Of a DNA stretch of 64,000 nt, positions 56,938 through 64,000 are shown one piece after another. How positions within the stretch are numbered: position 1 is the first letter of the stretch; every line of letters starts with the position of its first letter. The position numbers were made by a program, and so were the translations under genes. The notes below the pieces were generated by a model that was not told where the DNA came from, did no database searches, and worked only from the letters and a program-made list of their open reading frames with translations. This DNA comes from Microbispora rosea (GTDB taxonomy: Bacteria > Actinomycetota > Actinomycetes > Streptosporangiales > Streptosporangiaceae): positions 1 through 64,000 of the forward strand of contig NZ_FTNI01000004.1 of NCBI RefSeq assembly GCF_900156315.1. The letters are read 5' to 3'.

Positions 56938-59900
56938 TCAGTCCTGCGGAACCCGCTGAATGAGCGCGGTGAGGCCGTCCGCGTCGAGGAGGTCCACGGG
57001 GCGGACGGTGTCGTTCGAGCGGACGTAGTGGAAGGCCGCGCCGACCTTCTCCAGCGGCGCCCCGGCCAGCGCGGCCCAGGCCACCCGGTAGGCCGCGAGC
57101 TGCACCGAGGCGGTCTCGGCCGCCCTGCCCTGCGGCCGTTCACCGGTCTTCCAGTCGATCACCACGTAGCCGTCGCCCTCGCGGAACACCGCGTCCATCC
57201 GCCCGCGCACCAGCCGGTCGCCGATCATCGTCTCGAACGGCACCTCCAGGTCGACCGGCTCACGCGTGGCCCACTCGCTCTCCTCGAACCGCTCCTGCAG
57301 CTCGGCGAGCTGGATCTCGGTCTCCGACAGCTCGTCGGCGGCGCCGGGCAGCTCCAGGTCGTCGATCAGTCGCTGCTGTCCCCAGCGCGACTCCAGCCAT
57401 CGGTGGAAGGTGGTGCCCCGGCGCGCCAGCGGGGCAGGTTTGCGCGGCACCGGGCGCCGCACCTGCCGGGCGAACGCCGCAGGATCCTGGGCCAGCGTGA
57501 CCAGCGACGACACCGACAGCCGCGACGGCAGCTCCACGACCGCCCCGGCCCGCTGACGGTTCGTCTCCCGCTCGCGCAGCAGCAGGTCGGTGTCGCGCGC
57601 CCAGGCCCGCAGCCGCTCCCGATCCCGGTCCCTGAGGAGCGCGCGACCGTCCGCCGAGGCGGGCGGGGCGTCGCCCATCATCGCCTCCTCCACCAGGCGG
57701 GCGCCGTCGAGGATCCCGTCGCGCACCGTGACGGACGGCCACTCGGCCACCGGCGGCTCGGCCAGCAGCGGATTGTCCGAACTCTCCGGATCCTCGGCCC
57801 AGCGGACGACCCGGGCGCCCGCCTCGCGGATCTCCCGCAGGAAGTCCGACGGCTCCAGCGGCCGCGACGAGGTCCCCCAGCGGTAGCCGGAGGCGATCAG
57901 CAGGTAGTGCGCCCTGGTGACGGCGACGTACGCCAGCCGCCGCTCCTCCATCAGATCGCGGTCGCGGCAGCGCTCGTCGAAGGCGCCCAGCGCCTCCCGG
58001 TCCAGCCCGGCCAGCTCGGGCAGGTCCGCGCTGTCCCCCCGCAGCGGGTACGGCAGCTTGCGCGGGTTCTCCGTCCACCGCGAGTTGGTGACCGGAGTCG
58101 CGGGGAACATGCTGCCCTTGATCAGCCCGCCCTTCTGGGACGTGAGCTGCGACAGGCCCGGCACCACCACGACCGGCCACTCCAGTCCCTTGGACGCGTG
58201 GACGGTCATCAGCTTGACGGTGTTGCTGTCGCCGACCCGCCCGGCCTCCAGCCCGAACTCCTCGCTCTCCGCCGCCTTGAGGTACGCCAGGAACGCACCG
58301 AGCGTCGGGTCCTCGGAGTCGCCGGCGAACCGGGAGGCGGCGTCGAGAAAGGCGTCGAGGTCGGCGCGGGCGGCAAGCGGGCTGCCTCCCCTGGCGGCGA
58401 CCTCCACGTCGAGGCCGAGCCGGCGTTCGATCTCGCTGATCAGGTCGGGCAGCGGCTGCCCGGCGTGGGCGCGCAGCTGGCGCAGCTCGCGGGCGACGGC
58501 GGGCAGCCGCATCCGCGCCAGCGGGGAGAACCGTTCCAGCCAGTCGGGCCGGTCGGGCAGCTCGTCGAGCGCGTCGATCAGGCTGCCGCGCTCCTCGGCG
58601 AGGTCGGCGACGACCTGGTCGAGCGGGTCCTCCGGCCGCGGTCCTCCCCTGGCCGTCCTGATCTCCTTGTTGAGCTCGCGGGCCAGGTCGCCGAGCACCT
58701 TGAGGTCGGCCGGGCCGATCCGCCGGCGCGGCCCGGCGAGCAGCCGGACCAGCGCGTCCCCTGCGGTCGGGTCGTACAGCGCACGCAGGGTCGCCACGAT
58801 GTCGGCGACCTCGGGCACCGTGAGCAGCCCGCCGAGGCCCACGACCTCCACGGGGATCCCCCGGGCCTCCATGGCCCGGCGCAGGGCCGGGAACTGCGAC
58901 CGCTTGCGGGCGAGGATCGCGACGTCCTGCGGCTGCAGGGCGGGGCCGCGTTTGGCCCGCTCGCCCTCGCCCCAGGGCAGGCCGTCCGGGGCGCCCTCGC
59001 CGTGCAGCATGCCGGCCAGGCCCTCGGCGATCCACTCCGCCTCGTCCTCGGCCGTCTCGTGGAAGGCGCACAGCACCCGGCCCCGGCCCACCCGGTTGCC
59101 GCCCGGCACCAGCACCGGCACCTCACGGGCCTCGTGGCGCAGGGGCGCCTGGATCCGGGCCGCGACGCCGAGCACGTGCTCGCCGTTGCGGAAGCTGACC
59201 GACAACCGCCGCACCTGCGCGGGATCTCCGGACGCCGCCGGGAAGTCCGTGGGGAACCGGGACAGGTTGCCCGCCGACGCGCCGCGCCAGCCGTAGATCG
59301 ACTGGCAGGGGTCGCCGACCGCCGTGACCGGGTGGCCCCCGCCGTACAGCGAACGCAGCAGCACGAGCTGGGCGTGGCTGGTGTCCTGATACTCGTCGAG
59401 CAGCACGACGGAGAACCGCGACCGCTCGGACGCGCCGACCTCCGGATGCCGCGAGGCGATCCGCGCGGCCAGCGCCATCTGGTCGCCGTAGTCGATGACC
59501 TCCCGGCCACGCTTGAGCCGTTCGTACGCCTCGACCATCGGCAGCAGTTGCTCGCGGACGGCCTGGGTCTCCACCGGCTTGCGCTGGTCCTTGACGATGC
59601 GCCCGGTGACCGAGGCCAGGCGCTCACGCAGCCAGTCGCCGACCTCGCGTACGTCCGCCGGGTCGCGCAGGTGCTCGGCCAGCTCTCCGGCCAGTTCGAG
59701 CACGGCGGCGGTGACGCTGGGCGGGGACAGGTCCACCCGGTCCATCGGCCCGTCGTACTGGCCCACCACCCGCGCCGCCATCTGCCAGGCGACGGCGGGC
59801 GTGACGAGCCGCATGGTGGGCTCCAGCCCCTCGCGCAGCGCGTGGTCGGTCACCAGCCGGGCGGCGTACGCGTGATAGGTGGAGACCGTCGGCTCGGAGT

Positions 59901-60195
59901 CGAGCAGCTCGGGCTCGACCAGCCCGGCCGCCGCCAGCCCCGCCAGCCGCTGGCGGACCCGCTCGGCCAGCTCGGCGGCGGCCTTGCGGGTGAAGGTGAG
60001 TCCGAGGATCTGCTCGGGCCTGGCCAGGCCGTTGGCGACCAGCCAGACCACCCGCCCGGCCATGGTCTCGCTCTTGCCGGACCCCGCCCCCGCCACCACC
60101 ACCATCGGCTCCGGGGGCGCCTCGATGACGGCCGACTGCTCGGGGGTGGGCGGGAGGATCCCGAGCCGACCGGCCAGCTCACCGGGCGTCAGCAC
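56938..60195 (-). CDS. adnB: AdnB, helicase-nuclease subunit of the AdnAB double-strand-break resection motor
   Basis: This 1085-residue UvrD-like motor has Walker A GAGSGKSET (about 37-45), LLDEYQDTSHAQLVLLRSLY (about 267), DPCQSIYGWRGAS and a C-terminal RecB-type nuclease with GRMDAVFREGDGYVVIDWKTG (about 995-1016) carrying the D and DxK residues. In mycobacteria AdnB is the lead motor of the AdnAB heterodimer that resects DNA ends. The GTG at 60195 overlaps the adnA stop by 7 bases. Length matches known AdnB. Confidence 0.95.
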   Translation of the reverse strand: MLTPGELAGRLGILPPTPEQSAVIEAPPEPMVVVAGAGSGKSETMAGRVVWLVANGLARPEQILGLTFTRKAAAELAERVRQRLAGLAAAGLVEPELLDSEPTVSTYHAYAARLVTDHALREGLEPTMRLVTPAVAWQMAARVVGQYDGPMDRVDLSPPSVTAAVLELAGELAEHLRDPADVREVGDWLRERLASVTGRIVKDQRKPVETQAVREQLLPMVEAYERLKRGREVIDYGDQMALAARIASRHPEVGASERSRFSVVLLDEYQDTSHAQLVLLRSLYGGGHPVTAVGDPCQSIYGWRGASAGNLSRFPTDFPAASGDPAQVRRLSVSFRNGEHVLGVAARIQAPLRHEAREVPVLVPGGNRVGRGRVLCAFHETAEDEAEWIAEGLAGMLHGEGAPDGLPWGEGERAKRGPALQPQDVAILARKRSQFPALRRAMEARGIPVEVVGLGGLLTVPEVADIVATLRALYDPTAGDALVRLLAGPRRRIGPADLKVLGDLARELNKEIRTARGGPRPEDPLDQVVADLAEERGSLIDALDELPDRPDWLERFSPLARMRLPAVARELRQLRAHAGQPLPDLISEIERRLGLDVEVAARGGSPLAARADLDAFLDAASRFAGDSEDPTLGAFLAYLKAAESEEFGLEAGRVGDSNTVKLMTVHASKGLEWPVVVVPGLSQLTSQKGGLIKGSMFPATPVTNSRWTENPRKLPYPLRGDSADLPELAGLDREALGAFDERCRDRDLMEERRLAYVAVTRAHYLLIASGYRWGTSSRPLEPSDFLREIREAGARVVRWAEDPESSDNPLLAEPPVAEWPSVTVRDGILDGARLVEEAMMGDAPPASADGRALLRDRDRERLRAWARDTDLLLRERETNRQRAGAVVELPSRLSVSSLVTLAQDPAAFARQVRRPVPRKPAPLARRGTTFHRWLESRWGQQRLIDDLELPGAADELSETEIQLAELQERFEESEWATREPVDLEVPFETMIGDRLVRGRMDAVFREGDGYVVIDWKTGERPQGRAAETASVQLAAYRVAWAALAGAPLEKVGAAFHYVRSNDTVRPVDLLDADGLTALIQRVPQD

Positions 60196-63100
60196 ACCTG
60201 TCCTCCGTTGTCGTTCACAGGGCAGGCGATTTTAGCGGCACAGGTGCGGCAGCCGTCGTTGACCGTGGCGACGAACACTCCTGCGGACATGCCGGTCGCC
60301 ACCGTCTTGACCAGGCTCTCCGCCCAGTCGGGCTCGGAGTCGTCGGCGAGCGCCCGCTGCGCCTGCTCCCTGGCGTCGGCCCCCTGACCCGCCGCCTTAC
60401 CCAGGTGCAGCAGTGACGCGCCGCCCGGCTGGACGAGGCCGTGCCGCTCGAACGCGCCGAGCGTCGTCGCGAGCTGGTACACCCCGAGCTGCGGATGCCG
60501 GTCGATCTCGGTGTCCTTGGGCCTGCCGCTGCCGGTCTTGATGTCGATGATCACGGCCCGGCCGGTCTCGTCCCGCTCGACCCGGTCCACCCGGCCGGTG
60601 ATCTGGATGTCGTGACCCGGCACCCGTACGGTGAACGCCTCCTCCACCGCGACCAGGTCACGTGGTCTGTCCTTCTGCCACCGGACGAACCTGTCGACCA
60701 TCTGCTCGGCGACGCGGCGCTGCTTGCGGTTGAACCACAGCCCGCCGAAGTCGAACTGGTCCCAGATGTCGTCGAGCCGCTTGACGTAGTCGGTGCCGTC
60801 CTCGGTGGCCATGGAGGCGATCGCGTGGACGACCGTGCCGAGGCTCTGGGTGACGTTCGACGACCCGGCCCCGACAGCCGTCTCCAGCATCCAGCGCAGG
60901 CCGCACTTGGTGAAGCTCTCCACCGACGACGGAGAGATCTGGACGACGTCGTCGGGCCAGCCGAGCGGCCGGTCGTCGGAGATCGGGGTCAGCGCGTACC
61001 ACTCGCCGGGATTGGCGCCGGGCACCCCGGCCTGGGCCAGCCTGGCGAGGTGCGCGGCGGCCTCGCGGCGCATCGCCTCGGACTTGCTCGTGTCGCACAC
61101 GGCCGCGCGCAGGTCCGCGACCAGCGCGGACATGCTGAGCCACCGCGCCCGGTCGTCCACTGTCGCCGGCTCCACGCCGCCGGGCAGCAGCTCGGTGAGG
61201 AACCGGGAGGGCCGTTCGTCGGTGTCCTCGCCGCCGACCGCCGTGACGACGAGCTTCCTGCGGGCGCGCGTGGCCGCGACGTAGAACAGCCGCCGCTCCT
61301 CGGCGAGCAGCTTGGACGCCAGCGCGGCCGTCGCCGCCTGCGTGGTGTCCAGCGCCGAGCCGCCCGCGAACTCCACCAGCGCCTCGGTGCCGAGGAGCGA
61401 GCCGCGCAGGCGCAGGTCGGGCCACAGGCCCTCCTGGACGCCCGCGACCACCACCACGTCCCATTCCAGGCCCTTGGACCGGTGCGCGGTCAGGATCCGT
61501 ACGGCGTCGCCCTCGGGGGCGGACTCGGCCAGCGAGTCCCCGGCGATCTCCTGGGAGGTCAGGTCGTCGAGGAACACCGCCACCCCGGCCCTGGGCAGCC
61601 GGTCGGTGAAGCGGGCCACGTGGTCGAACAGGGCCACGACGGCGTCGAGGTCGCGGTCGGCCTGGGCGCCCCGGGCCCCGCCCGCGAGGCTGGCCTCCGT
61701 CCAGCGCTCCGCGAGCCCGCTGGCCTGCCAGATCTCCCACAGCGTCTCCTCGGCGCCCTGGCCGTGCCGTACGGCCTCGCGGGCGGTCGCGATGAGCCGC
61801 GCGAGCCGTTCGGCCGGCGCCGCGACGTGCGGCTCGACGCCGCCGAGCTCGCGGGCGTCGCGCAGCGCCGCGACCAGCAGCTCGTCCGACGAGCGCGGGG
61901 TGAAGGGCAGCGCCGGCTGCCCTGCCTCCTCCGCGGCGGCGGCCTCCGCGGCGATCGCCTCGTGCTCGGCGATCCGCAGGGCGCGGCGCAGCCGGCGCAC
62001 GCCGATCATGTCGGTGCCGCCCAGCGGACCGGTCAGCAGTTCCTCGGCGGTCGCCACGTCGAGCGTGGACGGTGCGGCGGCGATCCGCAGCAGCGTGATC
62101 AGCGGCCGGACGCCGGGCTCCTGCACCAGCGGGAGCTCGTCGCCCGCGACCACGACGGGCACCCCCGCGGTGACCAGCGCCCGCCGCAGCAGCGGCACGT
62201 GCCGCACGGCGCTGCGCACCAGCACCGCCATGCGCGACCACGGCACCCCGTCGAGCAGGTGCGCCCGGCGCAGCGTGTCGGCGACCACCGCGGCCTCCTG
62301 GCTGGCGCTGTCGGCCAGCAGGACCTTCACCTCGCCCGGGTCGGCGTCCCCGACCGGGATCAGGTCGCGGTGGCCGCCGGTCCTGTTCTCATGTCCCGGT
62401 ACGGCCGGCAGCCTTCCGGCGACGCGGCGGGAGGCCTCCAGCAGGGCCGGGCCGCTGCGGCGGCACACCCGCAGCGCGACCACCGGGGCGTCCTGCCCGT
62501 CGCGCGTCGGGAACCGCTCGGGAAACCGCAGGATGCCCTGCACGTCGGCGCCGCGGAAACCGTAGATCGACTGGTCCGGATCCCCCACGGCGATCAGGTC
62601 GCGGCCGTCCCCCGCGAGCTGCCTGAGCAGGAACTCCTGCGCCGGGTCGGTGTCCTGGTATTCGTCGACGAGCACCAGGTCGTACGCGTCCCGCTCGCGC
62701 CGCCGCACCTCGCCGTCGGCCAGCAGACCGGCCGCCTCACGGATCAGCTCGGAGTAGTCCAGCGCGGGCACCGGATCGAGGTCGAACCGGTCCTGGTAGC
62801 GGTAGGAGAACAGCCCGGCGGCCTCCCAGTCGGGCCTGCCGTGCTCACGGCCCAGCTGCACCAGCGCGTCGCCGTACAGACCGCGCTCGGCCGCACGGGA
62901 CAGGAGGTCGCGCAGCTCCTCGGCGAACCCCCGGGTCTTGAGCAGCTCGCGCATGTCCGGGGGCCAGTGCCGCGCGCCGTCCTCCAGCTCGCCGTGCAGC
63001 AGCCGCCGGATCTCCAGCAGCTGCTCGGGGCCGGTGAGCAGGCGCGGGGGCGGCTCACCGGCCAGCACCGCCTCACGGCGCAGCAGCGCGTACGCGTAGC

Positions 63101-63410
63101 TGTGGAAGGTGAGGGCCAGCGGGGTCCTGGTGGTCCTGCGCATCCGGGCGGTGATCCGCTCGCGCAGTTCACCGGCCGCCTTGCGGCTGAAGGTGAGGAC
63201 GAGCACCCGCTCGGGGTCCACGCCGCGGCGCTCGACCCGGTCGACGACGGTCTCCACGATCGTGGTGGTCTTACCGGTGCCCGGCCCGGCGAGCACGAGC
63301 AGGGGGCCGCTGTCGTGCTCGACGACGGCGCGCTGATGTTCGTCCAGCACGGGAGCCGCGCGGCGTCCCACTCCCCCGCGACGCACCAGCCGGTAGTTCT
63401 GACCACTCAC
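60189..63410 (-). CDS. adnA: AdnA, helicase-nuclease subunit of the AdnAB motor
   Basis: About 1073 residues from GTG 63410. Walker A GPGTGKTTT (about 43), LVDEYQDTDPAQEFLLRQLA (about 250) and DPDQSIYGFRGAD mark the UvrD-like motor. The C-terminal nuclease has TGRVDRVERDETGRAVIIDI followed by KTG, and cluster-type Cys residues in FTKCGLRWML and CRTCAAKIACP near the end, as in AdnA. It partners with the overlapping adnB product in end resection. The start has no clear ribosome site; the frame extends 23 codons upstream, but that part is unlike AdnA. Confidence 0.95.
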   Translation of the reverse strand: MSGQNYRLVRRGGVGRRAAPVLDEHQRAVVEHDSGPLLVLAGPGTGKTTTIVETVVDRVERRGVDPERVLVLTFSRKAAGELRERITARMRRTTRTPLALTFHSYAYALLRREAVLAGEPPPRLLTGPEQLLEIRRLLHGELEDGARHWPPDMRELLKTRGFAEELRDLLSRAAERGLYGDALVQLGREHGRPDWEAAGLFSYRYQDRFDLDPVPALDYSELIREAAGLLADGEVRRRERDAYDLVLVDEYQDTDPAQEFLLRQLAGDGRDLIAVGDPDQSIYGFRGADVQGILRFPERFPTRDGQDAPVVALRVCRRSGPALLEASRRVAGRLPAVPGHENRTGGHRDLIPVGDADPGEVKVLLADSASQEAAVVADTLRRAHLLDGVPWSRMAVLVRSAVRHVPLLRRALVTAGVPVVVAGDELPLVQEPGVRPLITLLRIAAAPSTLDVATAEELLTGPLGGTDMIGVRRLRRALRIAEHEAIAAEAAAAEEAGQPALPFTPRSSDELLVAALRDARELGGVEPHVAAPAERLARLIATAREAVRHGQGAEETLWEIWQASGLAERWTEASLAGGARGAQADRDLDAVVALFDHVARFTDRLPRAGVAVFLDDLTSQEIAGDSLAESAPEGDAVRILTAHRSKGLEWDVVVVAGVQEGLWPDLRLRGSLLGTEALVEFAGGSALDTTQAATAALASKLLAEERRLFYVAATRARRKLVVTAVGGEDTDERPSRFLTELLPGGVEPATVDDRARWLSMSALVADLRAAVCDTSKSEAMRREAAAHLARLAQAGVPGANPGEWYALTPISDDRPLGWPDDVVQISPSSVESFTKCGLRWMLETAVGAGSSNVTQSLGTVVHAIASMATEDGTDYVKRLDDIWDQFDFGGLWFNRKQRRVAEQMVDRFVRWQKDRPRDLVAVEEAFTVRVPGHDIQITGRVDRVERDETGRAVIIDIKTGSGRPKDTEIDRHPQLGVYQLATTLGAFERHGLVQPGGASLLHLGKAAGQGADAREQAQRALADDSEPDWAESLVKTVATGMSAGVFVATVNDGCRTCAAKIACPVNDNGGQVC

Positions 63411-63542
63411 AACACAGCATTCCACCAGATCACTGAGACAGATCGTGCCCGAATGCCCAGTACAACGTGTGTGCACCATCTCGGCACGTCAGTACGTGCC
63501 CCCTCGGAGGTTGTTCACAGTTTCTCTGTACTGCCATACAGG

Positions 63543-63571
63543 TTGCGCGCTATGGATCACGCGCGTACATT
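63543..63571 (+). promoter_or_regulatory. Candidate promoter upstream of the Abi-like gene
   Basis: TTGCGC (63543-63548), a 17-base spacer and TACATT (63566-63571). It points toward the Abi-like gene, about 180 bases before its start. The stretch between shows no convincing gene. Confidence 0.55.
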
Positions 63572-63753
63572 AGGGATCACAGAACGGACCTCACGAAGGC
63601 AGCGTCACGACGACGAGGAGGTCTCCGGGGAAACGGGCGCCCGAAAAAGCCGTGCCCCGGGCGGCATGCAGAGCAGAGGCGGACCCGGGGCGTACGCAAG
63701 TACTTTACCCCATGGCTCCGCCCCGTCACCAGCCTATGCTTAAGGGGTACGTC

Positions 63754-64000
63754 ATGGTATTCCAGCTGCCCAACTGGGTCGCGCGACTGTTATCGGTTCC
63801 ACGTTTCCGGGCATACCTCGACGCTACAGGCGGAGACGTCGAGCGAGCATGGGAGCTATACCGCTGGAATGTGGAGGTCTCCGAGGCCTTCTACGGTCCT
63901 CTGCACTGTATCGAGGTCGGCCTGCGGAACGCAGAGCATCGTCTTCTGACGACTAGATACGGCCAGGCGGACTGGTGGTACGCAGCGCCCCTGACGAAGC
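63754..64000 (+). CDS. Abi-like protein, N-terminal part only
   Basis: The frame from ATG 63754 stays open to the window edge (82 codons), beginning MVFQLPNWVARLLSVPRFRA and containing AWELYRWNVEVSEAFYGPLH and CIEVGLRNAEHRLL, the opening of actinobacterial Abi-like proteins. AAGGGG precedes this ATG by 6 bases; an in-frame ATG six codons earlier (63736) lacks a good site. Family members are linked to phage exclusion by analogy with abortive-infection proteins, rarely by direct test. A TTA Leu codon at residue 13 and AT-richer codons set it apart from its neighbours and suggest recent acquisition. Confidence 0.75.
   Translation, partial: MVFQLPNWVARLLSVPRFRAYLDATGGDVERAWELYRWNVEVSEAFYGPLHCIEVGLRNAEHRLLTTRYGQADWWYAAPLTK

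Noticed and set aside
56905-63743. Two frames over 1,000 codons antisense to adnA and adnB
   Set aside because: The minus-strand genes have all helicase and nuclease motifs; the antisense frames have no domains and the composition expected of high-GC shadows.

Overview
The window comes from a high-GC Gram-positive actinomycete. The evidence is WhiB7, mycoredoxin, AdnA/AdnB, UvrD2, a CvnA/DUF742 pair, an IdeR/DmdR-type iron box, frequent GTG/TTG starts with GGAGG ribosome sites, and strong third-position GC. Order and content fit a member of the Streptosporangiaceae (Nonomuraea/Microbispora-like); that rank is inference, because no 16S sequence lies inside the window.

Layout. 0-0.5 kb: leader and promoters of a ribosomal RNA operon reading leftward out of the window. 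0.9-5.5 kb: a small orphan protein, an orphan peptide-type substrate-binding lipoprotein, and a reduced conservon (CvnA-like sensor plus DUF742 protein). 5.6-18.8 kb, leftward: one tightly overlapped operon for import and ring opening of cyclic amides. Its order is DUF917 thiohydantoin desulfurase-like protein, HyuA-like protein, substrate-binding protein, two permeases, a 26-codon linker ORF, two ATPases, a PucR regulator, HyuA and HyuB. 19.1-22.6 kb, rightward: a four-gene envelope module of unknown function (coiled-coil protein, VWA-like lipoprotein, two membrane proteins). 22.6-25.5 kb: a DadA-like D-amino-acid dehydrogenase and a second PucR regulator. 25.6-27.3 kb: two initiator tRNA genes bracketing a DUF433/PIN-like toxin-antitoxin pair.

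27.4-63.4 kb follows the conserved actinobacterial block known from Mycobacterium tuberculosis Rv3193c-Rv3202c: UPF0182 protein, PDZ/Lon-like protease, zincin-like protein, ThiF-like protein, ABC1 kinase, WhiB7, UvrD2, mycoredoxin, NudC, AdnA and AdnB. MoaE, a NUDIX hydrolase, an EEP phosphatase, a YgjP-type peptidase and TesB are interspersed. Between NudC and AdnB about 10 kb is inserted: an iron-box-controlled NRPS-independent siderophore operon whose gene order (ATP-grasp, two IucA/IucC synthetases, PLP decarboxylase) matches the vibrioferrin pathway pvsA-B-D-E, then a lipoprotein, a Uma2-type nuclease and a TetR-controlled ABC-2 exporter. The right edge cuts an Abi-like gene.

Regulation visible in the sequence: (i) the promoters of the hydantoin operon and of dadA each carry two 17-bp palindromes (TTGT-N9-ACAA type) with centres exactly 31 bp apart, suggesting a shared PucR operator design; (ii) whiB7 has an AT-rich autoregulated promoter, an upstream ORF and an intrinsic attenuator; (iii) an iron box precedes the siderophore operon; (iv) a tandem TetR operator separates the exporter from its regulator. 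Large ORFs antisense to real genes are GC-driven shadows and are left out. Positions were counted by hand and may be off by one base in places.
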